From CAKZQX01 sp034435975 (GTDB lineage: Bacteria > Chloroflexota > Chloroflexia > Chloroflexales > Chloroflexaceae), in NCBI GenBank assembly GCA_034435975.1, contig DAOTWD010000003.1, positions 1 through 64,000 on the forward strand: a stretch of 64,000 bases of DNA, given 5' to 3'. The notes beneath the pieces are model-generated. The model was not told the origin of the DNA and ran no database searches. It saw only the letters and a program-made list of their open reading frames with translations. Below are positions 8,642 to 17,383 of the stretch, one piece after another (positions within the stretch are counted from its first letter, which is position 1; each line of letters begins with the position of its first letter). Made by a program: the position numbers and the translations under genes.

Positions 8642-8727
8642 ATGCCAGGCATCCCCGTATCGCATCATAACCACAATGGTTTATAGCGTCGCAACGACGC
8701 ATTGTGCATAGATAGAGGTAGAATCAG

Positions 8728-8829
8728 GTGAAGCGCAAACAGAGACGTAAAGTAATAAGCTATATTATTGTGGGCATTATCCTGGTGGCATTGATCGGTT
8801 CGGCGATTTTGCCATCCTTGCCATCTTGA
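8728..8829 (+). CDS. 33-aa single-span membrane micropeptide (Prli42-like layout)
   Basis: A GTG at 8728 with GAGGTA seven bases upstream opens a 33-codon frame that stops nine bases before the next gene. The product is a basic N-terminus (MKRKQRRK) followed by one clean transmembrane helix ('VISYIIVGIILVALIGSAIL') and a short Pro/Ser tail. This basic-head/one-helix layout matches Prli42-type micropeptides, which in Listeria tether the stressosome to the membrane. The similarity is one of size and layout and I cannot confirm homology. A hairpin lies between the promoter and this start. A PAS/STAS protein of RsbR type occurs at 44.6 kb, but no direct link is shown. Confidence 0.6.
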   Translation: MKRKQRRKVISYIIVGIILVALIGSAILPSLPS

Positions 8830-8837
8830 AAGTATAA

Positions 8838-10226
8838 ATGGGCATGTATAATCGCCACCGTCCGCCCGAGAAGCTGATTCGCCGACCATTCTCCAGCCCC
8901 CGCCGTGTACCACCACCGAACCGTCCAGTCAGATCAATACCACGACAGCGCATTTTGCTTAGCCAGATGGGGTTGTTCCTGGTCTTTGCAATGCTGATTC
9001 TGGTGCGAGCCTGCTACAATCCACCCGTACGTCCATCATTGAGGCAATCATCGATCCCCGTGGCTATCCTGCCACAACAGGAACTGCCAACAGCACTGGC
9101 GCGTCTGCCCACAACAACACCCTGGCTCTCGACAAAGACCGCAGCTCCACCGTTGCACGGTGTTACTATAGCTGCCACAATCCAACCGGAGCCAACAGGT
9201 GTGTCTGAGACACACGTTGTACAACCCGACCGATCGGTGCCGCCGATCGGTCTGAGTTCGATTATTGATGCCTATATGCAGGATCAGGTAGCTGCCAATC
9301 TGTTCAGCGGTGCGATCCTGGTAGCCCATCACGACAAGGTGTTGATCAGCAAGGGCTATGGTATGGCGGATTGGGGGAATCAGGTTGTCAACACACCACA
9401 GACCCGTATGCGCCTGGCATCGCTGAGCAAGCCTTTTACAGCGGTGGCGATATTGATGCTGCACGACCGTGGTCAACTCTCTATTCACGACTCGATCTGC
9501 CGGTATATGCCCGATTGTCCGGCGCACTGGGAACCGGTGACGATTCGGCATCTGTTGAATCATACCGCTGGCATTCCAAACTATACTGATTTTGCTGACT
9601 TTGAACAGACAGAGATGTTGCAAACGACACGTGGCAATTTGATTGACCGCTTCAAGCATCTTCCATTGTTGTTCGAACCGGGATCCTTGTATAGCTACAG
9701 CAATTCCGGGTATGTTGTGCTGGGATTGATTATCGAGCGCGTTTCAGAGCAACCTTATGAGATCTTTCTGCAATCGAACATCTTCGCGCCGCTACACATG
9801 GTCAACACGGGCTATGATCATAACCGTGAGTGGATCCAACCTGGTCAGGCGCTAGGCTACACCGGCATCGGCACACTGGCGCCATTTATCGATTCCTCGA
9901 CCCTGGATGCGGCGGGCGGGTTGTATTCGACGGTTGAGGATTTATATCGCTGGGATCAGGCACTCTATACCGAGCAACTCCTGCCAGCCACCCTGCGAGA
10001 TGAGATGTTTACGCCCGACCTGAACGGCTATGGCTATGGCTGGCGCATAAGCGATCACTATGGGCGACGTACGGTCAGCCATACTGGAATGATCAACGGT
10101 TTCTCTAATTACATGGTGCGCTATCCGGATGAACGCTTGACAATCATTACCCTGAGCAATCTGCAGAGTGCCAGTCCCTGGGACATTAGTCTCTACCTGG
10201 CTCAACTGGTGCTGGAGATGCAGTAA
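8838..10226 (+). CDS. Beta-lactamase-fold serine hydrolase, membrane-anchored
   Basis: A 462-aa member of the class C beta-lactamase/D-Ala-D-Ala carboxypeptidase family (Pfam Beta-lactamase). A basic N-terminus is followed by one membrane helix near residues 40-57 and a Pro/Thr-rich linker to about 130, so the catalytic domain is outside. Catalytic motifs are present: SxxK in 'ASLSKPF' near 195, YxN in 'YSYSNSGY' near 290, and HTG in 'SHTGMINGF' near 415. Proteins of this type are peptidases or esterases acting on peptidoglycan or small esters, and true beta-lactamase activity is unlikely. It follows the micropeptide by eight bases and probably shares its transcript. The ATG at 8838 has only a weak ribosome site, and an ATG two codons later is an alternative. 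Confidence 0.85.
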   Translation: MGMYNRHRPPEKLIRRPFSSPRRVPPPNRPVRSIPRQRILLSQMGLFLVFAMLILVRACYNPPVRPSLRQSSIPVAILPQQELPTALARLPTTTPWLSTKTAAPPLHGVTIAATIQPEPTGVSETHVVQPDRSVPPIGLSSIIDAYMQDQVAANLFSGAILVAHHDKVLISKGYGMADWGNQVVNTPQTRMRLASLSKPFTAVAILMLHDRGQLSIHDSICRYMPDCPAHWEPVTIRHLLNHTAGIPNYTDFADFEQTEMLQTTRGNLIDRFKHLPLLFEPGSLYSYSNSGYVVLGLIIERVSEQPYEIFLQSNIFAPLHMVNTGYDHNREWIQPGQALGYTGIGTLAPFIDSSTLDAAGGLYSTVEDLYRWDQALYTEQLLPATLRDEMFTPDLNGYGYGWRISDHYGRRTVSHTGMINGFSNYMVRYPDERLTIITLSNLQSASPWDISLYLAQLVLEMQ

Positions 10227-10305
10227 CGGTTCCTAGCTGACCATAGGGGTAGGTACTGGCCAGACGGGTAGGTAACAAAGTCTGTTCAACTGTACTCTTC
10301 TCACC

Positions 10306-10334
10306 TTGACACCAGACGTACTCTCCGTTATTCT
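10306..10334 (+). promoter_or_regulatory. Sigma70-type promoter of pcs
   Basis: TTGACA (10306-10311), a 17-bp spacer and TATTCT (10329-10334) form a strong promoter, giving a leader of about 160 nt. The leader includes an imperfect palindrome at 10412-10431 (TAGATGTATACATATATCTA) that could be an operator. The pcs ribosome site AGGAGG lies at 10491-10496. Confidence 0.6.
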
Positions 10335-10503
10335 ATGCGTATTCCCCAGAGAATGTTCTATCTGTCGCAACTCAAGTTGACTCCAGAAGACAGTTAGTGA
10401 TGACCAGCGGGTAGATGTATACATATATCTATGGTCTGGGTTTGGTAATGACAAAGATCAAGACACAACAGTATGGAACAAGAAAAGAGCAGGAGGTTAA
10501 GAG

Positions 10504-13500
10504 ATGATCGATGCCCCAACTATTGCGCATCCTCCCCGACGTGAGCCTCGTAGCAACCCAATTTTGACCCGCGCCGATTGGGAAGCTCAGCGCAAAGCCG
10601 TTCTGGAGAATCCCGGCGCTTTCCATGGCGCTATTGCCCGCAGCACGATCCATTGGTATGACGCATCCCTGAAAGCCTGGATCACCTGGGATGAGACGCA
10701 GCAACGCTGGACAGGCCTGGATGCGGCTACGGGCGCTACGGTTGAGGTTGCCTATGATGACAAGCATACACCCTGGCAACGGGCCTTAAATGACGATGAT
10801 CCACCTTTTTATCGCTGGTTTGAAGGTGGGTTGACGAATGCCTGTTTTAACGAAGTTGATCGCCATGTCATGCTTGGCTATGGCGATGAGATTGCCTATT
10901 ATTTTGAGGGTGATCGGTGGGATTCCTCGCTCAACGATGGACGCGGTGGCCCGGTAGTAAGCTTTGCCATTACGCGCAAGCGGCTGTTGCTTGAGGTGGT
11001 CAAGGCCACACAGGTATTGCTTGATCTGGGGTTAAAGCGGGGAGATCGCATTGCTCTGAATATGCCCAATATTATGGAGCAGATTTACTACACTCAGGCG
11101 GCCAAGCGTCTGGGAATTATTTACACCTCGGTGTTTGGTGGATTTAGTGACAAAACCTTGAGTGACCGTATTCATAATGCCGGTGCGCGGGTGGTGATCA
11201 CCAGTGATGGCGCTTATCGTAATGCCCAGGTTGTAGAATTCAAAGAAGCCTATACTGATCCTGCTCTTGATAAATTTATTCCTATTGAAACTGCCCAGGA
11301 GATTGTTCATCAGACCCTCGAAACCCTGGGTGGAACCTTGAATGCGCACCAGCGCTATTTGATTCAGACCAGTGTGAATGAGGCGATTAGCGATGATATT
11401 ACGGTCGAACGGAGCGATGTCATGCGGGGGGTCGGGCGTGCGTTGGATCAGCTTTCTACCCTGGATGCGGCCGCCCAATCACATATACGTACCTCCATTG
11501 CCCAGGCGCTGGTAGCAGCACCGCCACGGGTCGATACCGTGATTGTTGTGCGCCACACCGCCCACGACATTCTCTGGCGTCCCGAACGTGATCGCTGGAG
11601 CCATGAGTTGATCGCGGCCGCGATGGAGAAAATACTGGCGAACGCGCAGGCGGCAGGTATCAATGTTGAGACCGAGCAGGAGTTACTGGCGCTTCCCACC
11701 GAGCAGTTCATCAAAGCCGTATATGCCACCAGTGCGTGCGCTCCGCTCGATGCTGAGTTCCCGATGTTCATTATTTATACCAGTGGCAGCACGGGCAAGC
11801 CGAAGGGCGTGGTGCATGTGCATGGTGGGTATGTTGCTAGCCTGGTACATACTATGCGCGTTAGCTTCGACTACGAGCCGGGTGATGTGATCTTTGTCGT
11901 GGCTGATCCCGGTTGGATTACCGGCCAGAGTTACTTGATCACGGCGACGATGGCTGCACGCTGTACGGGTATTGTGACCGAAGGTTCGCCCGTCTTCCCC
12001 AGTGCTGGGCGCTTTGCAAGCATCATTGAGCGCTATGGGGTGCAGATCTTCAAGGCTGGTGTCACCTTCTTGAAGTCAGTGATGACTGACCCACAGAATG
12101 TTGCTGACGTGCAAACCTACGATATGTCCACGCTGCGTGTCTGTACCTTTTGCGCCGAGCCGGTTAGCCCCGCTGTCCAGCAGTTCGGGATGGAATTGAT
12201 GAGTCCTCAATATATCAACTCCTACTGGGCGACCGAGCATGGCGGGATTGTCTGGACACATTTTTATGGCAATGATGACTACCCGCTGCGTCCCGATGCA
12301 CATACCTATCCGCTACCATGGGTGGTTGGTGATGTCTGGGTTGCCGAAACGAGCGCAGATACACAGACTACGACCTATCGTGTGGCCGAGAACGAAGAGA
12401 AGGGTGAGATTGTTATTACCGCACCTTACCCCTACCTGGCACGCACGATCTGGGGCGATGTGGCTAACTTCAAAATCGAGGGCTATGGCTATGCACCGAA
12501 TTGGAAGGGCGATGCCGACCGCTTTGTGCAGACCTACTGGCGGCGCGGGCCAAACGGCGAATGGGGCTATATTCAGGGTGACTTCGCGATGAAGTATGCC
12601 GATGGCAGCTTCACCCTGCACGGGCGGAGCGACGATGTCATTAACGTCAGTGGGCACCGGATGGGTACCGAGGAGATTGAAGGCGCAATTCTCCGTGACA
12701 AGCAGATTGTAGCCGACTCGCCAGTTGGGAACTGTATTGTGGTCGGGGCACCCCATCGTGAGAAGGGGCTCACCCCACTGGCCTTTATTTTGACCAGGGG
12801 TGGGCGCAAACTCAGCAGTGAGGATCGCCGTCGCCTGAACGAATTGGTACGTAACGAGAAAGGTGCCGTGGCGGTACCCGAAGACTATATTGAGGTCAGC
12901 GCCTTCCCCGAAACACGCAGCGGCAAGTATATGCGCCGGTTCCTGCGTAATATGGTGCTGGATGAGCCACTGGGTGATACAACGACGCTCCGTAACCCCG
13001 AATCGTTAGAAGAGATTCGGCACAAAATTGAGCTCTGGAAGCGTCAGCAGAAACTGGCCGAGGAACAGCAGATCTTCGAGCGTTATCGCTATTTCCGCAT
13101 TGAGTATCACCGCATTACTGATACGGCCAGGATGGCGATTGTCACGGTGACCAACCCGCCAGTCAATGCGCTCAATGAGCGTTCGCTGGATGAACTGAAT
13201 ACGCTGCTCGATCATCTGGCCCGCCGTACAGATGTGGCCGCGCTGATCTTTACCGGCGATGGAGCTAAGAGCTTTGTGGCTGGTGCCGATATTCGACAGA
13301 TGCTCGAAGAGATTCATACGGTTGAAGATGCAATGGCGCTGCCCAACAATGCGCACCTGGCCTTCCGTAAGATCGAGCGTATGAACAAACCTTGTATTGC
13401 AGCGATCAACGGCGTGGCCCTGGGCGGCGGACTTGAGTTTGCGATGTCCTGTCATTATCGCATTGCTGACATACACGCGGAATTTGGTCAACCAGAAATC

Positions 13501-16137
13501 AATCTGCGGTTGATACCGGGCTATGGGGGAACGCAACGCCTTCCGCGTCTGCTCTTCTCGCGTCGTGGGGAGGCCGGTTTGCTCAAAGCGTTGATGATGA
13601 TTATGGGTGGACGCAGCATTACTGCTGACCGTGCCTATGAAGTGGGTCTAGTGGATATGGTGGCACACGGGAGCCATGACGCACTCTCGCTGGCAACCAG
13701 AATGGTGCGTGAATATGTGCTGACGAAGACTGAGAGCGAACAGACGACGGTCAGTGTGCCAGCGATGACCAATGGTCACACCGCGATCAATGGGCATGAT
13801 GATCCTCGTGCGTTCTTCTCTGCATTCCATTATCCCTCTGCCGAAGAAGGCCTGTGGCCTGGTCTGGCCGAAGCCTTTCAGCAGCGCAAGATACTGACGG
13901 CTGAGTGGGAAAAACCACAACCACAGTTCGTCGATGAGTACCTGAACATGGCGCTCAAGCACCCATTAATTGAGCGTATTGTGCAGCAATCCGAGATCGC
14001 AGGGCGGCGCAAAACCATTGACCGTATCATTGAGGCCATTCGTTATGGCTTTATGCACGGCCTTGTCCAGGGTCTGGAGCGCGAAGCACGCCTGTTTGCC
14101 GAGGCGGTGGTTGATCCCGAGGGTGGCAAGAAGGGTATCCAGGACTTTATGGACAAGAAGAGTGCTCCACTTCCTACACGCCGCCGGATCTCGCTAACGA
14201 AGGAGGAAGAGCAGCATCTGATTGACGAGGGCTATCTACTCCCGATTGGCACACCGTTCTTCCCCGGTGTCACGCCGATTCCCGTTGCGCAGTATGCCTG
14301 GGCTGCTGTCCGTGATGAGGTGACAGGCGCAGCAGTGCATGGCGATCCGATTGAGGTTGAAAAAGAGATCATCATTCCGGTCGAGCGCCCCAATCCCAAC
14401 CAGGTGTTGCTCTATATGCTGGCCAGCGAGGTTAACTTCAATGACATCTGGGCCATCACGGGGGTGCCAGTATCGCTCTTTGACGATCACGATCGTGACT
14501 GGCACGTGACGGGGAGTGGTGGTATTGGGTTGATTGTCGCTATGGGTGAAGAAGTCCGGCGTGAGGGCCGCCTGAAAGTCGGTGACCTGGTGACGATCTA
14601 CTCCGGGCAGAGCGATTTACTCTCACCAATGCAAGGGCTAGATCCAATGGCCGCTGACTTTGTGATCCAGGGCTATCAGACACCGGATGCCTCACACGAG
14701 CAGTTTATGCTGGCTCAGGCTCCGCAGTGTCTCCCCCTACCACCAGATCTCACGCTGGAAGCGGCTGGGAGCTACATTCTGAACCTGGGTACGGTCTATC
14801 GTGCTCTGTTTACGACCCTGAAGGTTCAGGGTGGGCGGCGGATCTTCATTGAAGGCGCGGCAACGGGTACGGGGATGGATGCGGTCAAGTCTTCGGCACG
14901 CAACGGTCTGTACGTCACCGGTATGGTTAGCAGCAAAGCCCGTGCTGATGTGGTGCGTGAAGCAGGTGCAGTGGGTGTGATTAACCGCAAGGATCCGCGC
15001 TATGCGGGCATCTTTACTCGTGTTCCCGAAGATCCCAGCCAGTGGGAAATCTGGGAGGCAGCCGGGCATGTACTCCTCGATGACTTCCGGGCACAGAATG
15101 GTGGGCATCTGGCTGACTACGCGCTGTCGCATGCAGGGGAGATGTCGTTCCCTCGCAGCTTCCAGTTGCTGGGTGAACCACGGAGTGGCTTTATTCCAAC
15201 GATAGCCTTCTATGGTGCCAGCAGTGGCTATCATTTCACGTTCCTGGGCAAACCGGGGGCAGCCAGTCCCAGCGAGATGCTTAATCGGGCCAATCTGCGT
15301 GCTGGTGAAGCAGTGATGGTCTACTACGGTCTTGATCGCGATCCGACACACACACATCGCAGTACCTATCCCTTGATGGATGGTGCGGGATTGGAGGCGA
15401 TCGAAGCTGCTCGTGTTTCCGGGGCACGTATTGTGGTTGTGACCTATACCGATGCTCAACGCGAGTTTGTCCTGAGCCTTGGCTTTGGAGCCGCACTCAA
15501 GGGGGTCGTCAGTATTGAGGAGTTGAAGCGACGCTTTGGCGATGAGTTTGAATGGCCGGAGACAATGCCACCGCTGGGTGATCCGCGTACCCAGTTGAAG
15601 GAGTTTAAGGAAGCGGTACGACAATTTAACGACCTGACCTTCAAGCCGCTCGGTCAGGCGGTGGGTGCGTATCTGCGTAGCGCTGATAATCCACGTGGCT
15701 ATCCTGACTTGATCATTGAACGGGCCGGGCATGATGCGCTGGCGGTCAGTGCTATGCTCATCAAGCCCTTTGTGGGACGGATTATCTACTATGAAGATCT
15801 CGGCATGCAGCGCTACTCCTTCTTCGCACCGCAGATCTGGATGCGCCAGCGCCGAATTTATATGCCAACTGCCAACATCTGGGGAACGCACCTCTCTAAC
15901 GCCTACGAGATCGTCAAGCTGAATGACGAGATCAGCGCCGGGTTGCTGGATGTGACCGAACCGGTGGTGGTGGATTGGAAGGATTTGCCCGAAGCGCATC
16001 AGGCGATGTGGGAGAACCGGCATGCTGGGGCGACCTATGTCCTCAATCATGCCCTGCCACGCACGGGATTGAAGACGAAGGATGAACTCTATGAAGCATG
16101 GGCCGAGCAGATGCAGCTGTTAGCATCAGAGCATTAG
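10504..16137 (+). CDS. pcs: Trifunctional propionyl-CoA synthase
   Basis: An 1877-aa fusion enzyme that converts 3-hydroxypropionate, CoA, ATP and NADPH to propionyl-CoA in the 3-hydroxypropionate CO2-fixation bicycle. Residues ~1-850 are an acyl-CoA synthetase: 'YTSGSTGKPKGV' near 425, 'SGHRMGTEEIEGA' near 715, and the catalytic lysine in 'TRSGKYMRR' near 806. Residues ~863-1110 are a crotonase-type dehydratase with 'AINGVALGGGLEFAM' near 968 and 'GYGGTQRLPR' near 1005. Residues ~1250-1877 are an MDR-family acryloyl-CoA reductase with the NADPH loop 'GAATGTG' near 1451. The remembered Chloroflexus protein has about 1820 residues, so this one is slightly longer, partly from an extra stretch near 1080-1110. 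The start is fixed by AGGAGG seven bases upstream. The gene stands alone with its own promoter. Confidence 0.97.
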   Translation: MIDAPTIAHPPRREPRSNPILTRADWEAQRKAVLENPGAFHGAIARSTIHWYDASLKAWITWDETQQRWTGLDAATGATVEVAYDDKHTPWQRALNDDDPPFYRWFEGGLTNACFNEVDRHVMLGYGDEIAYYFEGDRWDSSLNDGRGGPVVSFAITRKRLLLEVVKATQVLLDLGLKRGDRIALNMPNIMEQIYYTQAAKRLGIIYTSVFGGFSDKTLSDRIHNAGARVVITSDGAYRNAQVVEFKEAYTDPALDKFIPIETAQEIVHQTLETLGGTLNAHQRYLIQTSVNEAISDDITVERSDVMRGVGRALDQLSTLDAAAQSHIRTSIAQALVAAPPRVDTVIVVRHTAHDILWRPERDRWSHELIAAAMEKILANAQAAGINVETEQELLALPTEQFIKAVYATSACAPLDAEFPMFIIYTSGSTGKPKGVVHVHGGYVASLVHTMRVSFDYEPGDVIFVVADPGWITGQSYLITATMAARCTGIVTEGSPVFPSAGRFASIIERYGVQIFKAGVTFLKSVMTDPQNVADVQTYDMSTLRVCTFCAEPVSPAVQQFGMELMSPQYINSYWATEHGGIVWTHFYGNDDYPLRPDAHTYPLPWVVGDVWVAETSADTQTTTYRVAENEEKGEIVITAPYPYLARTIWGDVANFKIEGYGYAPNWKGDADRFVQTYWRRGPNGEWGYIQGDFAMKYADGSFTLHGRSDDVINVSGHRMGTEEIEGAILRDKQIVADSPVGNCIVVGAPHREKGLTPLAFILTRGGRKLSSEDRRRLNELVRNEKGAVAVPEDYIEVSAFPETRSGKYMRRFLRNMVLDEPLGDTTTLRNPESLEEIRHKIELWKRQQKLAEEQQIFERYRYFRIEYHRITDTARMAIVTVTNPPVNALNERSLDELNTLLDHLARRTDVAALIFTGDGAKSFVAGADIRQMLEEIHTVEDAMALPNNAHLAFRKIERMNKPCIAAINGVALGGGLEFAMSCHYRIADIHAEFGQPEINLRLIPGYGGTQRLPRLLFSRRGEAGLLKALMMIMGGRSITADRAYEVGLVDMVAHGSHDALSLATRMVREYVLTKTESEQTTVSVPAMTNGHTAINGHDDPRAFFSAFHYPSAEEGLWPGLAEAFQQRKILTAEWEKPQPQFVDEYLNMALKHPLIERIVQQSEIAGRRKTIDRIIEAIRYGFMHGLVQGLEREARLFAEAVVDPEGGKKGIQDFMDKKSAPLPTRRRISLTKEEEQHLIDEGYLLPIGTPFFPGVTPIPVAQYAWAAVRDEVTGAAVHGDPIEVEKEIIIPVERPNPNQVLLYMLASEVNFNDIWAITGVPVSLFDDHDRDWHVTGSGGIGLIVAMGEEVRREGRLKVGDLVTIYSGQSDLLSPMQGLDPMAADFVIQGYQTPDASHEQFMLAQAPQCLPLPPDLTLEAAGSYILNLGTVYRALFTTLKVQGGRRIFIEGAATGTGMDAVKSSARNGLYVTGMVSSKARADVVREAGAVGVINRKDPRYAGIFTRVPEDPSQWEIWEAAGHVLLDDFRAQNGGHLADYALSHAGEMSFPRSFQLLGEPRSGFIPTIAFYGASSGYHFTFLGKPGAASPSEMLNRANLRAGEAVMVYYGLDRDPTHTHRSTYPLMDGAGLEAIEAARVSGARIVVVTYTDAQREFVLSLGFGAALKGVVSIEELKRRFGDEFEWPETMPPLGDPRTQLKEFKEAVRQFNDLTFKPLGQAVGAYLRSADNPRGYPDLIIERAGHDALAVSAMLIKPFVGRIIYYEDLGMQRYSFFAPQIWMRQRRIYMPTANIWGTHLSNAYEIVKLNDEISAGLLDVTEPVVVDWKDLPEAHQAMWENRHAGATYVLNHALPRTGLKTKDELYEAWAEQMQLLASEH

Positions 16138-16173
16138 CGCGGTTCTACCACAGCATTACGGCATAAAACGCAC

Positions 16174-16201
16174 GGAGCAGAGGGCAAGAGCTCTCTGCTC
16201 C
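16174..16201. terminator. Stem-loop between convergent pcs and the EEP gene
   Basis: GGAGCAGAG (16174-16182) pairs with CTCTGCTCC (16193-16201). It lies between the 3' ends of two convergent genes, as expected of a bidirectional terminator, although only short T-rich sequence follows. Confidence 0.5.
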
Positions 16202-16239
16202 ACGTTCTTTCGCTTGACTTTCACAACACTGCCATCGTA

Positions 16240-17274
16240 TTACGGCGACCGATCTGACAGTGACAGATCGGCTACAATCAGACAGTGATCCGACCCCGCG
16301 CTGTCGCACCTGGTTGTACTGCTGATAGGCACAACGCCATTGCCGCTCCACACGTAGTCAATCCGCACCAGTGGAAAAGGAATAGGAACCCGCCTGATGC
16401 GTTTCTCTCGTGTAGGAAAGGTTGCACCTGAACCCCAGGCCGTACGAGCATGCGCATCATGCAGACGATGAGCAAACATACTATAGACCTGTTCGCGATC
16501 ACTCATATTAAAATCACCTAGCATAATCAGTGGTTCCTGCACCGCATCAACAACGTCCAGCAACGGTAATATCCCCTGCATACGGTACTCAGTGTTGTAG
16601 TTGCGAATGATAACCGATTTGTGAATGATGGGCAGAGCGCGAAGTTCCAGGTGGGGTTGGGCGAGATGGACATTGATGAAGGTCACGGGCTGACCCTCAA
16701 CATCCAGCCGCACCTGCTGCCAGCGTTGCCCTCTTGCCGGTTCAACAGCGATGATCGGGTAACGACTCATCATACCGATATCCCATGTGCCCGATGGAGA
16801 CTCAAATAAACGATAGGGATATACATGGCCCAGCTCCTGTTCAATCACACTGGCAACTGGCGAGGTTAGTTCCTGAAACCCGATCACATCGGCATCGTGC
16901 ATGCGTACGGTTTCGATGATAGCGTCGGTCTGCTGATTTGTATACAGAACATTAAAGGTTAACACGCGCAGTTGCCGATCTCCCGGCGGCGTATCCGCTC
17001 CCGATGGTACAAACCACGGGCCACATATGACGAGAAAGACGATGACAATACCGACAACGGTACTGCGAAAGAGCCGTGATGGTAGGAGTATTGCCAGGGG
17101 AATCAACAGGAGTAAAGGCAAGAACAGATATGGGGCAAAAATGTTGGACAGTTCTAACCACCATCGGTACCGGATTTCGTTGTGCCAGAGCAAGGCTAGT
17201 AACCCGATACTCAACCCATAGAGCAGTGTTATTATCAGCAATAAACGGTGGACTGTAATGAGAAGTAAGCGCAT
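16240..17274 (-). CDS. Membrane-anchored endonuclease/exonuclease/phosphatase-family protein
   Basis: A 344-aa protein with three hydrophobic helices in the first ~90 residues and an EEP (DNase I/sphingomyelinase-like) domain from about 103 to the end. Family motifs are visible: Asn in 'VLTFNVLY', Glu in 'GFQELTS', His in 'NVHLAQP', 'GDFNMSD', and the closing 'GSDHCLI' with the catalytic His. The domain would face outside the membrane. Substrates in this fold range from nucleic acids to phospholipids and inositol phosphates; a lipid or phosphodiester target is more likely for a membrane form. The ATG at 17272-17274 is chosen because AAGGAG lies nine bases upstream. It is convergent with pcs. 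Confidence 0.8.
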   Translation of the reverse strand: MRLLLITVHRLLLIITLLYGLSIGLLALLWHNEIRYRWWLELSNIFAPYLFLPLLLLIPLAILLPSRLFRSTVVGIVIVFLVICGPWFVPSGADTPPGDRQLRVLTFNVLYTNQQTDAIIETVRMHDADVIGFQELTSPVASVIEQELGHVYPYRLFESPSGTWDIGMMSRYPIIAVEPARGQRWQQVRLDVEGQPVTFINVHLAQPHLELRALPIIHKSVIIRNYNTEYRMQGILPLLDVVDAVQEPLIMLGDFNMSDREQVYSMFAHRLHDAHARTAWGSGATFPTREKRIRRVPIPFPLVRIDYVWSGNGVVPISSTTRCDSAGSDHCLIVADLSLSDRSP

Positions 17275-17383
17275 CGTTTGTAACTCCTTACGTGGCAATG
17301 ATCGAACATACTGAGGCATAAGACGGTTAGTGTCCCTGGCATGGTTGCGCAATGACTGGTTTGTTCGCTATCTATTCGATGAC

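Noticed and set aside
14737..16050. 437-codon minus-strand frame inside pcs
   Set aside because: It lies opposite the intact, clearly homologous pcs reductase domain and has no recognisable domain or ribosome site.
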